Positions 11,391-25,999 are shown, counted from the first letter of the stretch. The stretch: 64,000 nt of DNA from Mugil cephalus (GCF_022458985.1 NC_061771.1:26094001-26158000), one strand, 5' to 3'. The notes: a model not told the origin generated them from the letters alone. Numbers and translations: made by a program.

Positions 11391-14270
11391 CACCCATGTG
11401 TAAATACCATTTTATCATTGTTATTGATATTACTGTTATGATTATGAACATTTATTGGTCTCATTTCCTTGTTGCTGATTATTCTGTGTTTTCTAGAAAA
11501 GCCCCTATGACTGGTGGTGAAAATTAGAGCACGTGTCTATATACAACACCAAGCAAAGAATCTGGTCTGTCCACTGGGACAGTCTCAATATCAGTATTAT
11601 GATGTCCATATCAAATACATAAACATAACATAGCATTAGCCTGGGTAATCCTTTAAAGTCCAGTTTAGCCTGGACCCGACCTCCTTGGTCCAGAACCCTC
11701 CGTTGTGAACTGAATTATGCTCCGACAACCTCATACAGCACGATGAACAGCTGTTGAGTTGAACTTATTGGTGTTTAACTTATTTCTTGCTTTGGTCTGC
11801 CCCCGGCTGTCACAAATTGAGCATAATTGGAGTATACTTTGTGTGTAGATGCTGGCTGATTTTAGAAGGTCCCAGTGTGGATGTAATATGCATTCTTTAG
11901 AAATTATTTTCCGTATTTTAAGCTACTATGTTTTGGTTGTGAAAAAGATTTTCACGAAACAAAAGTCACGTAGTTGAAACAAAAAGTGAGGCCTGGTTGT
12001 TGATGTTCCATTAACACTTGATTGAGCGTGAAACTGCAAAGCATCATGTTTTACTCGACAATACATGTTAGGTACAAACTACTAGAACTGAGAGACTTGC
12101 AGTTTTAAATCTGTACGTCTCACTGCTTGCCGAGCACACTGTGAGAGACAGAACATGATTGTCTACAACTGTGGAAGAAAAATCATGTGAACTTGTTTAA
12201 ATTGTGGCTGGGACGAGCGGAAAGAAAAAAGGCTTCAACAAATTTCACACTTGTTCTCCTCCCTTTAAGTAGCGCTCACTTTCTGCACTTAGAACGAGTT
12301 TTCAAGAGAAATACTCCATGGTCATTGAACAATGATTGATCAAAAATTCTATAATCAAAACGAAGGAAGGGGGGGTAAAAAATACCCCCAACCCGTACAC
12401 ATTGTGTTTGTGTTCCTACTCACGATTCCTGTGTGTATTTTATTGGGGGGTTGTAACTGTATCTGTATCTGTGATAACAAAAGTTACCTGTGTGTGTGTG
12501 TTGGTGTGTGTCCGTTATGTAACATTAATGTGTTGGACACAGGGATCAGCTGTATTAACAGTCAGAGACATCAGAGAAGGCCCTGTGAATGAACGTCTCA
12601 TCCTGTTGGCCCAGAGCTACAGCCCTTTTTATTATTTTCAAGTGTTGCCGTAGCAACTCACAGTGGTCCAGTGACGACAGAAGCGCGAGAGAGCCGGGAC
12701 GCAGAAAAGAGCTAGATATCCCGCCATTTTCGCTGGGCTCACATTGGTCCTACTTGTGACAAAACCGTAGCTTCCAATCATAAAAACAACCATACTGTGG
12801 GCGTCGTAGACCTTCTGAAGACTTGATATTTTTTTGTCCTCCTAGAGTAAATATTTTTTGACACACTGCCCCCAGCCTCGCTGATTAAAGAAAAAAGGTC
12901 CTTCTCCTTCCTTTTCCAGGTAAAAAAAAAAAAGAAATGGAAAAAGTGTGGTATTCCTAAACTTTTGACCAGTAGTGTATATATTATCTAAACAGGCCGA
13001 GTTTACTGTAGAACACTTTAGTTGGTAGAGGGTCCTTACTTAAAGTTGTCATACAGATTTGGGGTCTCTTGCCTAAAAAATTTTGAAGACTCCTTCATTA
13101 AGCCGATTAGCTCACCGATTACAATTTCAGTGGGCGTAATTTCAAAACATGTCAGACACAGCACAGGATAGAAGCTTTCTCTGGAGCAGCCTCCTATCAC
13201 TCTGAATTAGAACCGGATAGGCTGGCGAAAACAGAGAAAGAAAAGACTAGTAAACTAGTATAAATGTAAACCCAGGAAATATTAGAACCTCTTACATATG
13301 ACAGCTGGTTTGCTTAGTTTCATAGAATTTTATGGTAGAGAAGTCCCCCGGTCAAACTCTGCACATTCCCACTAACAGCTGAAAGCAGTGGAGAACGTTT
13401 ATAGTTTCGTATAAGTCATGTCTGTACACGTTTTCGATGTTGCTTATTGTTATATAAAACACCTTTAATTAAGAAGCTATTTTAGATTCGTCTCTTTGTC
13501 TGCCAAGGTAGAAGCAAACCACAAGTGCAGGATGAATGACATACCAAATGGTGCATCTGTGATACTGATGAGGAAGTTAGAAAAGCAGGCAGAGATCTTC
13601 GTCAGACCAGTTTGAAGCACAGGCCTCAAATCTCATGTTTTAATAAACATAAAAGAAACCTTATTGGAGAGGACATAAGACACAGCTCTCTAGCAAGTCC
13701 CATAAAAAGAATAATACGTGTTTGAAGGGCCACTTCTATGGTGAGGCATGGTTATTTTATTTAATTATTTTATATTTATTTTTTTACCAGTGGTCCCACA
13801 GCCTGCCACCCAGGTGTGTATGATTACCTGACCTACTGACAGAGGATTCTGTCCACAGAGGGTTACATCTGCTGCGCATGGTTTTTCTACTGACTGTGTT
13901 TTTAAATCTTTTCATCATGAAATAGCCATCTTAAAGGCTTTTTTCAGTGTTTTGGACTTGTCTTTTAGCTTTGCTATTCATGGCCCTATCTCAAAGAGCA
14001 CCCTCGTTAAATGCATAAAAATACTTGCTCAGTTCATTTTTATCTCTTCTATTTTTGTCAACATTGTGACATTAGTTTTGTGAAACTCTGTTTCACAACC
14101 ATATTACAGAACAAAATATTTGAAAAAAGAAACTGAAATATTTCTAAATTAATTGATGTTAAATCACATTGGGACCTTCTAAAATTCAGTATTGATACCC
14201 AGCTAATACATTAAAATATATCAAGTATACCAAGGTAGAAATGTTCTTGGCAGTTTGTTTTTTTTTTTTT
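11391..14270. other. Intergenic, no gene recognised
   Basis: No gene seen. The parts at 13,050-13,330 also occur, diverged, at 35,930-36,180 upstream of gene B. That makes them part of the shared 5'-flank material of the cluster. A G/T-rich stretch lies at 12,440-12,530. Confidence 0.5.
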
Positions 14271-14275
14271 TTAAA

Positions 14276-14890
14276 CCATGACTGGAGACTGTAACTGTCA
14301 ACGAGGAAGGAATGGTTTGAGTGAGGACCAGTGGCAGAACGATAAGACGACCGCAGATAGTTTAAAACAAAAAAAGCATTTAATAATAAACGAAAGGCGC
14401 TGCAAGCAAAGCAGAAAATCCAAAAATAATCATGAAACGTGGCATCGCACGGTATCAAGGAACGGGCACAATGGAGATGACATCAAATGACGCAACAAGG
14501 AACAAAGGGGAAAGGCAGGACTATATATACACAAGAGGGCTCAGGGCTGACAAGACACATGAAACGCAACGAGGATCAACACAGGTAGACAATTAACAAT
14601 CAAGGGACAGGAGGCACAAAACAGGAACTCACCAACTTAACAAAATAAAACAGAAACACAACATGCCACAGACAGACATGACAAAACCACAAGGAAACTC
14701 GACAGACAGGGGGGAATCCAGAAACTTGACAAAATAAAAACAGGAAACTTCAACACATATCACAAAATAAAAGACAGACATAGAACCTGACAGAAACCTT
14801 TGAATCGCCAGTTGTGACACCAGCACAGGGGCAGACCCAGGAAACAAGAAAAAAATAAACACCATGAATGAAAGGCTGGCATTCAAATGT
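14276..14890. repeat. Dispersed teleost repeat (tatatacacaagag type)
   Basis: The core TATATACACAAGAGGGCTCAG is followed by runs of GACACA, CAGGAAAC and AACTTGACAAAATAAAA. The same element occurs at 43,310-43,690 and, noisy, at 31,978-32,520. It carries no protein domain and is probably a non-autonomous transposon or LTR remnant. The 90-aa and 85-aa minus-strand frames over it are incidental. Confidence 0.5.
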
Positions 14891-14899
14891 AGGAGTCAT

Positions 14900-17800
14900 T
14901 CAAACTCAAGGACACATTCATGATACACAATATATGTTTTGTCTTGCAAAGGAAAATAGTAATTTAATTTCCTGAAAATTATTCGATTTGCAATTTAACC
15001 ATTTATTCCCGTTTCAATTTATACAGAGAACTGTAGATCATATTCAGCCCAAAATTGCAGAAATTCACATCCTAACATTTAATAGAGGGTAGTATTATTA
15101 TTTTCCACTCTTTTTAAAGTTCCCAGTTTATAGTAGGACACATTCTCATAGCTTCATAATGTATCTTTCCGAAACAACACCAAAAAAACAACAACACAAC
15201 AGTAACAACACCGCTTATATGATAGCCCTTTTCACAGTAAACACGGAAATTGGACTGGACGCTATAATAACTGTTTGACACCGATCTATCACCATCAACC
15301 AGGAGACTTTATCAAACGCAGTGGTGTGACTCATTTCAACTTGACCCACTTTTAACCGTGCCAGTACCTGAGACATGTAGCTAATTAGCTTGCTTGCCCG
15401 ATTAGCCTATTGCTGCTAACTGGTACAGGCGTTGCTACGTCCTTTGTGTGAGAATTCTCCGTTGACACATTAAGTTTGTGGTATCTAGCCGCTCTGAGAT
15501 GCTCCTGTGTTGAGATACTATCGATAAGCCATATGGACTGATGGATGCATCAGAAGCTGCTCTACTATGACAACGACACGCCTGAACGGTTGCCCGACGC
15601 AACTGTTGCAATAAAGTCCTGGATTTGGTAGTATTAATGGAGCGCACGCAAAATACATGGGGGCCAATTCTTGATAGATAATACAATACATTTGGCCTCG
15701 AGTTTGATATGTTTGCCATAGGGTGACAGAGTTGGACACAACATAGCTGTCAGAGAGGAAGTATTCCTCCTGGCTGAACACTATTGATATTGGTAAGTAT
15801 GTAAAATAAATAAATAAATAAAGAAAGAAAGAAAGAAAGAAAGAAAGAAATGAAAGAAAGAAAGAAATGAAAGAAAAAAACAAACAAACAAACAAACAAA
15901 TGAAAGAGAGATTTTTCACCGGACCAAAAAGTCATATTTTATGTTCAAATAAAATTTTCCATTATGTTTGATTGTGTCCATGACTTACATTTCATTTCTA
16001 GTGGCATAAAACAGTCTTAAAAAATAATTAAATTTAACTTGAGCCCTGTTTTTTAGCCGTAAGATTGTGGATGTTACGACTGCCTTGTTTCCTGCGGTAA
16101 TATGAATATGTTAAGTGCGCTGGGCTGTTTTTTCCTATACAACTTTTTTTTAAAATCTATGCAGTTTAGCACTGTTTGGTTACTGGTTTAGGACATTCAG
16201 AGAATGCATTTATCATCTACAGGCCATAAATATTTTAGCCACATATTTAAGATTGTTTAGGTTAAAATACATAAATCTGACGGTTGTATATTTAAAACAC
16301 TTAAGGTTTTATACTATTAAATAAATCACATTACCTTTTCACAAATATGCATCACATGAAGTTAATTAGTTTATGTAAAACTATGTAATCCAAATGGATG
16401 GAAATTCCATATTCAATCGAAATGCATACATGTAAATAATAGGCCTGATTTTTTTTATTGTAATTTTGAACAAAGTTTTAGTTTTTGAAGTGAGTGATGG
16501 ATTGATAGAGTGATAAGGTTAGATATGTTCAATATTTTCTTATCTTCAGACATAATAGTGTAGGAGACGTTTCTTTACCTGCTTGATAGTTTCAACTGAG
16601 ACTCCAATCTTCCTCAGAAGTGTCATTAGTCTTTAAATTAAATTCATTATAGACGTGAACTTAAAATCATTGTTTTACTTCATGGCCTTGGTGCCCTGGC
16701 TTTTGACTTTGGTGCCCTCAAAAAATTGATAAAATGATGAAATTCCAGGCCTGGTCAAATTATTTTGGAAGCAGTAATTTCCAGGTTTGACAGCTCGGAG
16801 CTCATTTTTTTCCCCAAGTTGTCTTGAATGCCCCACTCTGCTTCTGATTAGCTACTAATGTAAGTTTGGAGAGGGAAAGTACATAGGCGGCTTTCTTTGT
16901 TTCCAAGTAGTATATCAGGCATTAATCTAAATTCCTCCCTGCATCATAGATTTGCATTGTTTAAGCATAATTTCCGCACAGTTTCCATATCTCTTTGATT
17001 TTTTTCCAAACTACGGGTTGGGCCGAGGGTCAAGTCACACTACGGCCATAAATTTAATCTTGCATTAAAAAGAGTGTGAATCAGTGAGCTGCTATCAGAT
17101 GAACTTTGACAGCTCAAACACATATCCATCACTACATTTGGAGACTATGTTAATAAAAAAGAAAAGAAACAGAACAGAAATGACAAAGAAAAATGACAAA
17201 AAAAAATCATCCCACTCCTGTTGTCCTCAGGGTCTCTAGTGGAGGCAGCGTGACCTGTGACCTCATCTCTGGAAACTTACAAGAACATCACAAAGCTGTT
17301 CATTTAACATCAGTGTTGAGCATTTGGTGCAGGGAAGAATGTGCTGCTTTATTTATTCAGTGCAAACCAGACGAACACCTGAACTTTAACCTGATGCAGC
17401 AGATCATTTGAATCTGGAAAGTTACTTTGAACCAGTTTTGATTAAAACAAATTACTTGGAATAAGTATGTGTCTATCATTGGGTACACTTGCTAGATTTT
17501 TAGCTAACTTTAGCATTATTGCATCTTTATAGGTTAGAAAATGGATTGTCAAGATCCTTTGATCTTGTGATGTTGCAACTAAATCTTAGCTTGAAGTAAC
17601 CGTATATGTGGATCTAATTTCTAAGAGACAGGTTGTGTTGCCAAAATCTGGAACAAACCATCAAAAAAGACCCTATAGACCTACACTCCTTTTAAACATA
17701 TACAAAAAGAACAATCTGAATGCAGAATGTTGTAGTGTAAAGTAATGCTCTAAACATCAGCATTTCCAACAAACAGTTTTTTTAAGGCATGGAAACACAC

Positions 17801-17900
17801 AACTCACATTTTACGATGATCTCTACAGTCAGTACGAGCCATTGGCAGAATATCAGAGTTGATATGCAGCTGCAGCAGCATAATATCATGATCATGATTT
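14900..17900. other. AT-rich region, no gene recognised
   Basis: It contains a GAAA/AAAC simple repeat (about 15,820-15,900). A less AT-rich stretch at 15,435-15,790 has a minus-strand frame I do not recognise. A short frame at 17,193-17,411 also lacks a known domain. Most of this interval (about 15,250-17,900) has no counterpart in the second, noisy copy of the locus. Confidence 0.5.
15818..15902. repeat. (GAAA)n / (CAAA)n simple repeat
   Basis: Run of AAAG units interrupted by ATG, followed by AAAC units. It explains the Phe/Leu/Ser-rich minus-strand frames here. Confidence 0.9.
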
Positions 17901-18376
17901 GCAAACAAAGTCCTACACGTGCAGTCAAAGGTGAAGATTGACATGACACCATGACTACACACCTTAAATTCTTCAGTCACTGCTGTTTGGTGTCTGATTC
18001 TGTCTGTTGTAATTAATCTCCTCAAGAACAACATAAGAAATAACAGTAGATACTCCATATAGACAGCTCCCAGTGTTTCAGGATCCCAGCTAGGCCTCTT
18101 TTCTGGTAAATATGAGCTCATTATTAGAAAGTCACTGTTATAAGATGAGGTCTACATCATTAATCCACTTACATTTCTTAATTAAACAATTTGTAAACTT
18201 TTGTAGCCCTGGTCTGTAATGAGTTGAACCTGAGTGTTAACATATGCATATGCTGAGAACAGACAGCTCATTGAAGCAGGGTTGCAGTGTCATGTAATAT
18301 TTATTGTGGAAGAGTTTTGCAACATGTTTATCCTTAACCACAGAAGAAATCACTACTTAGTACCCTCCTTGTTCTC

Positions 18377-20591
18377 CTAGTCCTTCTTCTTCAGTTTCTC
18401 CTTAATATTATCCTTCAGATTCGTAAACCCTTCCTTAACCTTATCCTTCAGATTCGACATCTCATCCTTCAGATTTGTTAACCCTTCCTTAACCTTATCC
18501 TTCATATTCGTTAACCCTTCCTTAACCTTTTCCCCCACTTTCTTCAGCTTCTCCTTAAATGTCTTCTTCCTCTGAACAGTCTTCTTCTTCAGCTTCTCCT
18601 TAACCTTATCCTTCAGATTCGTTAACCCTTCCTTAACCTTATCCTTCATATTCGTTAACCCTTCCTTAAACTTTTCCCCCACTTTCTTCAGCTTCTCCTT
18701 AAACGTCTTTTCCCCTTGAACATTTCTTCTTCGCTTCTCCTTAATTTATCTTTCGTTAAAAACCCCTTTCCCTTTAACCTTTATCCTTCATTTCTTTAAA
18801 ACCCTTTTCCTTTAAACCCTTTTTTCCCCCAGCTTCTTCCTCTGAACAGTCATCTTATTCTGCTTCTTGTTGGAATTAGCAATAGTTGTTTCGACCACTG
18901 AAAATAGCCTGGATGACAAAGGTCTATGAATCCAAATCTTTTTTTGTTGGTGTACGGCCCCCCGGTAAAAGGGACAAAACCGTAGGCCTGCCTTTAAAAC
19001 ACCATGCCCACCAGAGTCCCCCTGTGAGAAGGGGAACTGTTTATGGAAAGGTTTGTGCCTTTTTTCATTAAAACACCGATAAAATCTTAAACTACTGAAA
19101 ATTTTCCACTTGTAGTGTACCAACTCACATGAAGCACCCTTTTCCATCAGCTTGCCACAGAACCAGTGTGGGAACTCTTAATTCACTGATTTGGTGCAGT
19201 CAACGTTTTAACATTTGCCCACTGAAGAGTTCTGATTACCCCCTACTACGAATGAATAAAAAAGGTTGTAAAATAAAAAACAAAAAAATCTCCAAAGAAT
19301 GAATCGGGGGCAAAAAATTTTGTTTGCCAAAATAAATTCAGTTGAAATGAATCACATAAATTTTTTCAGTTTTTAAAAAAAATTCCCCAGTAAAAAGGAA
19401 AAATTCGAAATTAAAGAAATTTTTCCCCGTAAATTCCACCTCTTCTTTGTTGTTCCCCATGTGGGTGGAGCTTTCCTGCAATCTGCCCCTCACCCCCCTG
19501 GAAATAAAAATAATTTTTAAAAAAAGAAGGGTTACCTTGCTTAAAATTATTTCTTTTAAAAAACATTAGAAAAGAAGTGAAGAACCAAAAAAGGAAAAAA
19601 AAGATAAAATAAAATGTAATGAAAAAATGAAAAATAAAAAATTTATTATATTTTTCCTTTTTTTTAAAAATAAAGCTTTTTTGCCTTCTGAGCATTATGA
19701 TTAGAATTTAATAAATACAACAAAATTGCCAAAAAATATGTTTGTGAGTAAAAATGAAAAAAAACAAATGAAAAAGAAAAACATCGTAAATTTCCACTCA
19801 AAATCTTGGTTTTGATTATTTTGCAAGACCTAAATGCGGGAAATTTTTTGTTCCTTCCGGGTACTTAGTACATATATCATGGTCTCTTTTTAAAGATCGC
19901 AGGTTCTGTAGTTATGTCCCTTTCTCTCCTGGACCTGGATGCCTCCTAAAGACTGAAAAATTTTTTGCAAGCACAGATAAGTTTATTACTCTTACATTTT
20001 GGTAAAAACCCTAAAATCTGTTCCTGTAAACGTTTAATCCCCCTAATCTTTTTGGGGGTTTGATCAAAATTTAAGCTCAGAAATTTTGGGATATTTTTCT
20101 TACAACCCCTGACTTCCAGCGTGAGCCAAAGTCAAACCCACTGGTCTGATCAGAGAGCCTCCACGATGAAAATTTTTTTTTGATCGACCATTTACTGATA
20201 CGCGCCTTTTGGGTTACATTGTTAAACCTTTAATGACCTTTGGCCCTCCACACTGTGCTCACGTGGCCTAAAAGAGAAAATGATCTCTTGGGGGAATTTT
20301 GTTTTCCCAACTTTGTGCTCCCTCACTGCTAAACATAGAGTTTAGATAAATCCTTTATTACAAAACCCCAAAAATGTCCAAATCTACTAAAATATTTTAG
20401 AAGTATAAAAAATATATAATGTCCTCTTTCCATGCTTTAAATGAGGGAGGAGACGTACATTAAACCTTCAGAACTAGCTCTAAAGGATCAACAAAACAGT
20501 GGGGTCAAGTTTAAAAATGAAGAAATCACAAAAACATCATTTCTCCCCCCCCGCCCCACAGCAGAACAAGAAGCAGCGTCAGACAAGCCAT
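18377..20591 (-). pseudogene. Gene A: S1 protease copy with KVKEGLTN tail, 5' part corrupted by noise
   Basis: The clean 3' end (18,377 to about 18,700) encodes a lysine-rich tail with 11-residue repeats such as KVKEGLTNMKD and KVKEGLTNLKD, ending KEKLKKKD and a TAG stop. An AATAAA lies 3' of it at 18,300-18,305. Upstream all other exons can be located: GDSGG near 19,010-19,025, exon 5 near 19,130-19,250, exon 4 near 19,427-19,495, exon 3 near 19,800-19,960, exon 2 near 20,105-20,270, and exon 1 to its ATG at 20,591. Every one carries indels and homopolymer errors, which look technical because they continue through all flanking DNA. The real gene may be intact, and its tail is the closest relative of gene B's. 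I label it pseudogene only because the sequence as given has no open coding path. Confidence 0.75.
18380..18690 (-). repeat. 33-bp coding repeats, gene A tail
   Basis: Tandem 33-bp units encode 11-mers with hydrophobic residues at positions 2, 6 and 9 (KVKEGLTNMKD). A TVQRKK motif separates two blocks. Confidence 0.8.
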
Positions 20592-23500
20592 CGTTTTCAT
20601 TCGTTTCCCCAGTGCTTCTGCCCCATGGCACAAACTTTTACATGTTACCACTCAGTTGGTCATGGAGCAGCCAATCACAGAGCAAGGTTTTCAACAGAAT
20701 CACTTGTGAATGCAGCTTACACATTCATGCAAATGTCATGAACATTTCAAGTCTTTTTTTTCCAAACACGCAGAGGCTCCAAGAAAACGAAAAAGAAAAA
20801 TGACATCTGACGTTTGCAAAGTTGCCTCTTCTCTAAAGAAATTTTATGTAAAGTCATAACAGCACACTTTAATCACTCCCGGGGAAAACACATCACTTTA
20901 CCCGTGGTCGGTGTAGCCCTTGGAACATAAAACGAAGCTGAAATTTATATTCATTGGCCTCCATCACCCATCAGAAATGTAAAAACACTTTCAGCATTTC
21001 CCCAAAATGATTCATTGTTCACGTGTTCAGCGATAAGCAAACACGGAAAATTCTCTCTTTTTCCCTCAACAAATCTCTACTCACGTTTCTCTTGTTCTGT
21101 GCTGCAGAGTTTTCAGTGAAAGTCCCCTTGATCCACTTTATAAATTAGCTCCAACATGAACTGATCGTTCATCACTGTGAAAATACCGAGAACAACACAG
21201 GACCAGACAGGGACCAACCCCCGGCCAAAAACACAGAGCACAGCCAGAGACCAACACGGACACAGCACAGAGACCAACACAGAGCCCAACCAGCTGACTA
21301 GTCTCCCATTAGTATTTCAGTGGCGAAAATAACATAAAAATACAGCACACCAGGCACAGGTATAGAAGCTTTGACTGGAGCGCCTCCAAAACTTAGTAAA
21401 ATGTAAAAAATAAGTATTTTGACCATTACATATGCACTGGCAGTGGCTTTAGTAAGATTCTTTTTAAATTTATTTCTGTTGTCCTCCCAGTGCAGGGAGC
21501 CTTCATAGACATTCACTCACCTGCGTACTGTTGAAAAGAACTTTAAAAAGAAGTCACTCATCCCTTTTGACCTTCCCGCTGAAGAATATGTTTTTAAAAT
21601 ATTTCTTTCACAAAGCTTAACACGAGGTCTTTGTTCCGACAAATTTTCTTTCATTTTGAAACTTTATTTTTTCCCAAATGACATTCAGTCTGTGTTATGA
21701 TTTACTATAAAGACCTGGAAGTGGATTTATTATCTTTGATTTCTTTATTATTTTAATTTTTCATTTAATTTACTTACAGCCCAACCCCCTAGATAAAGGG
21801 ACTAACGAGTGTGTGATGGACTGGTCCTGTAGGGGTTTGATGAACAAATTTTTTTTGCAGCAACAGAAACTTTTGGGGTTTTTATTTTTTAAAAAATGTT
21901 TTTTGTAGTTATAGGGTGTTGGGAATAAAATAAAAATGTTTTATTATAAAAAGTGGAGTAGTTGTGGATGAGGGGCTTTCCCCGTGTCCCCTATTCTTTA
22001 TCAACACCAGATCAAATACAGGTTCTTCCCTCCACAACGCTGCAGATCGCGTCCCACCGATGATAACACACTCCCATTTTTTTGTATTTTACAAACCAAG
22101 CCTTTAACTGCCGAATTAATCTTTCCTTTTTTGTTTATCTGTTAAACCTAACCCCCAAACAGCCCGAACAAAATTCCAAAGAAATTTTTGGGAAGACGAT
22201 TCAGATCTTCTTTTGCAGGACCCGTATCGTTTCATAAAACCCATCGTCCTTTTTTAAACAGACGTCAATTCTTGAACCCTTTCCCAAAAGATTTTGCTTC
22301 ACCCTCAGGAGACTTTTTATGGGGGTTTTTGTTTGCAAGAATTTTAAATTGACATTAGTCCCGTGGGTTTTTATCTTTAAAAAAAATGAGGCTAAGTAAT
22401 GAATTCCCTGTGTGAGACGGAAATGTGTGAAATGTGAAAAAGTTTTGCTCAGAGACGCCAGGGAAGCAGCGACTTTCTACAGGTGAGGAGTGGCTATCCC
22501 AGGAAAGACGATGGCTGCTGCTGTGTTTACTGCTGCTGCTGGAAGTGACAGGTGACTTTTTCATTTTCTGAGTTGAGTTGACACAAAAACAGAGCTCAGA
22601 ATCAAAATTTTACTGTATTGAAAGCAGCACAATAAAACTCAAAAACTTTAAGGTTCAGATCCTAAAAAACCCAAACTTAAAACAATAACAATCGCTCCCA
22701 TCACCCGTTTTTCTACCTTAATGTAAGATCTGAAAATGTGTTCGAAAATTAAGTAATAGGAAAGTGCCTTCAGATACAATAAAAAGATAAATGTAGTCAT
22801 AATTACATTATGGCAGTTGTGCTGTTTACGTTCAGTAAAGAAATACGAGGTAAAAGCTGTTCTTGTCCATTTGAAGTAAAATATACATATAAAGGTGTAA
22901 TAATATAGTATTAAAAAAGGATATTATGGATTTGGGGAATGAGCGGACTTTAAAATGAACAGTTTGAATCCTCTTAAAAAAGTTTCTTTGTGTTTTTTGT
23001 GTCGGGGCCCGTTTGGAGTTGGGTTTTTCACGATAGACAAAACAGAGGAAAAAAATTTTCGGGTAGTTAAAGGCTTGTTTGTAAAATAAAAAGGTGGGCA
23101 CTCTAAGGCGGCGGAAGACACGATCTGTCAGCGTTGTGGAGTGGAAGACCTGTTTTGCATCGGGGTTTTGATAAAGAATAGGTGAACGTGGTGAAGCCAC
23201 TCATCCAAATTTTACTCCATTTTTTATAATAAAAATTTTATTTTTTTCCCAACACCATAGAACAAAAAAAAACAGTTTTTAAACAATAAAACCATAAAAA
23301 AGTTTCTGTTGCTGAAAAAAAATTTGTTCATAAAAAACCTCTAAGGCCCATGTCCACACTTTTTTGTCTTTGTCCCTTTTTTAAAGGTGGTTGGGCTGTA
23401 AAAAAATTTAAAATGAAAATTAAAAATTTATAATGAAATAAAAGTAAAAATCCATTTTCCCCAGCATCATTATTAGTTAACTCACTAACACAGACTGAAT

Positions 23501-24298
23501 GTCTTTGAAAATTAAATAAAAGTTTAAAAGGTGAAAGACATTTTTGTCGTGGAAAAAAGACTCGGGTTTTAAGCTTTGTGTAAGCAAATAGTGAATATAC
23601 ATATTCTTAGCTGAAAGGTAAAAAGGATGAGTGCTTCTATCTAACGTTCTTATCAACGGTAGACAGGTGAGTGAATGTCTATGAAGGCCCATGCACTGGG
23701 AGGTTACAACATAAAAATTTAAAAAGAATTTAAAAGCACTACCAGCTTAAATTTAAGGAGTTCTTCAGTCACTTTAACTGTTTTTTGGGAGGGTGCTCCA
23801 AAGCTTCTATACCTGTGCTTGGTGTTCTGTTTGTTTGTTTCCACCCCCCCCCCAAAACGTCCCCTTTTTTCCCCCCCCCCCCCCCCCGGGTGTCTCTGGC
23901 TGTGTCTCTGGTTGTGCTCTGTGTTGTGTTCTGTGTCTCATTTCAGTGTTGTTCCAGGTCTACACCGTCCTACGGGTAAAGGTGGTTTTCCTGGGAGATG
24001 ATGTTGAAGTGTGCGGTTGATTACTTTAAAAAAATTAGCTTCAGAGAAAGAAAAACTTTGCATTAACTCAAGTCATTTTTACTTTTTACGTTTTTTTTTG
24101 GGAAGCCTACTGTCTTTTTGGGTGAAAAAAAAGATTTAAAATGTTTTGCTTTGATGAATGTGAAGAGAGCACTCACAGATGATTCTTTTTGATAAACCTT
24201 GCTCTGTGTTTGGGCTGCCCCAAAGACCAACATAGTGGTAAACAGGGTTTAAATAATTTAGTCCCACTGGACAGAAGTACGGGAAGAGGAACGAAAGC
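20592..24298. repeat. Noisy copy of the palindrome
   Basis: The left arm continues from gene A exon 1, the spacer lies at about 22,265-22,915, and the right arm runs to P2' exon 1. The GCTGCT run (about 22,514-22,542) and the TGTGTCTC minisatellite (about 23,890-23,945) are in corresponding positions. The long C run at about 23,870-23,887 is likely an error. Confidence 0.7.
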
Positions 24299-25995
24299 GA
24301 TGGTCCTCTGACGTTTTTCTTCTTGTTCTGCTGTGGGTCTGGTAGAGAAGATTTTTTATGTGATTTCTTCATTTTGAGCTTGACCACATATGTTTTGTTG
24401 ATCATCAATGCTAGTTCTGAAGGTTTAATGAACGTTCCCTCCCTCATTCAATGCACGGAAAGGGACATTATGTTTTTTTTATCTTCTTACAATTTGGAAA
24501 TTTGGGCTTTGGGTTTTTTTGTAAAAAGGTTTTATCTAAACTCTTGTTTAGGTTTGGGGCAGTGAGTTATGTTTTTTTTCAGTGAGAAAAAACCAAACCC
24601 AAATTTTGACCAATTTTTCCAATCATAGAAATCATTTTCTCTTTCGGTACCCAGTGAGCACAGTGGTGGACGGCCAAAAGGTCACGGAGGCAAGACTGTG
24701 GAAAAAAAGGAGCGTCGGAAATCACGTGAAAGTGAAATGGTCCAGTGTCAGTGTCCGTCTTTTAGGAGTACACCAGGTAAACAAAGCAGGTGGCATAACG
24801 GCCACAATTTTGGGATTCTACAAAGTGAACAGGGACCACAGATATCATGTTTTTAAAGTTGCCTGAGGGGAAGGAATTACTGACTTTTCAAAATCGATTC
24901 CTCTGTTGTCTTGTGATGCAATGCAGCCCCCAGTTGGAGTATTTAAAAAAATGTATAATTTTTACTTTATTTTAATTTTATTTTTTTTATTCATTTTTAT
25001 TAAAAAACACATTTTTTGCAACGGCTTTGTTTTTAGTATAATTCCTAAAAAAGATTCTCAGTAGAAGCTTCAAAATTTTAAAAATAAAATAATCATAATT
25101 TACAAAAAGGGAAAATAATTTTGAGCTACTGACTGGCCCTTCTTTTTGTTTGTCCTTTTTGTTTTTTGTCGCTTTTTTCTAGTGGTAGATTGAACAAATA
25201 TGAAACTAAAATAAAAAGTAAAGTTTTATCGGTTGAGTTTAGAACTTCTTCTTTTGATTTTTTTTTTTTTTCAAGGGGAAACAAGTGCAGATTGCGGTTT
25301 GGATCCATCCCAGGGGCCCTAAAGAAAGAAGGAGATTTTCTTTGAATTTCATTTATCATAATTTTTAATTTAAACCCAAAATTTAATAAAGGGGGCTGAC
25401 ATTTCATCTGTTAATAATATAAAAATTAAAAAACATAAATACCATCTGACTGTTTTCCATTTTATCCTTTTAATGGGAAATTTTTTTTTAAAATTTTGAA
25501 TATGATTTATTTATAGGGAAGGTTTTGGGGTAGGGTTTTCTGTGTCTCAGATTCTTTCTAGGGGTTTTCATTTCTCTTTTTCTTTACTTTGATTTGACCA
25601 CCCCATCAGAAACTCTGCATGTGCAGTGTTAAGTCGTTGCTGCACTAGGCTGAAAGAACTTAAGAAGAACACATACATCATTTTCCAGCCGGTTCTGTGG
25701 TCAAGTGATGAAAGGAGGCATCTCCTGGAGTTGATACGTATGCCCGGGAAATCTTCAAAGTTTAAAAAAAAAAATAAAGCACAAACCTTTCCAAAAACAT
25801 TTCCTCTTTTTTACAGGGTGACTCGGGGGGGAGGGGTGTTTCAAAGACAAGCTTACGTTAATAGCTTCACCGGGAAAATGATACACATGCAACTAAAGAA
25901 GCATTTGGATTCTAGACATTTGTTCTCAAGACTATTTCCCAAAAGGATACAAAGGTTATTTTTTTTTCGAAAGAGAAAAATTTAAGTCACTCTTT
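24299..25995 (+). pseudogene. P2': noisy copy of inverted protease pseudogene
   Basis: It matches P2 in order: exon 1 near 24,299-24,345, the exon 2/3 fusion near 24,650-24,910, exon 4 near 25,280, exon 5 near 25,600-25,710, and exon 6 near 25,815-25,990. The same exon 2-3 fusion as in P2 is present, so that lesion predates duplication of the locus. Additional frame breaks cannot be told from sequence errors. Confidence 0.7.
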
Positions 25996-25999
25996 AAAT

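Noticed and set aside
15518..15919. 133-aa minus-strand frame as a unique gene
   Set aside because: Its start is in a GAAA simple repeat and no domain or splice structure is recognisable. Kept only as an unexplained less AT-rich stretch.
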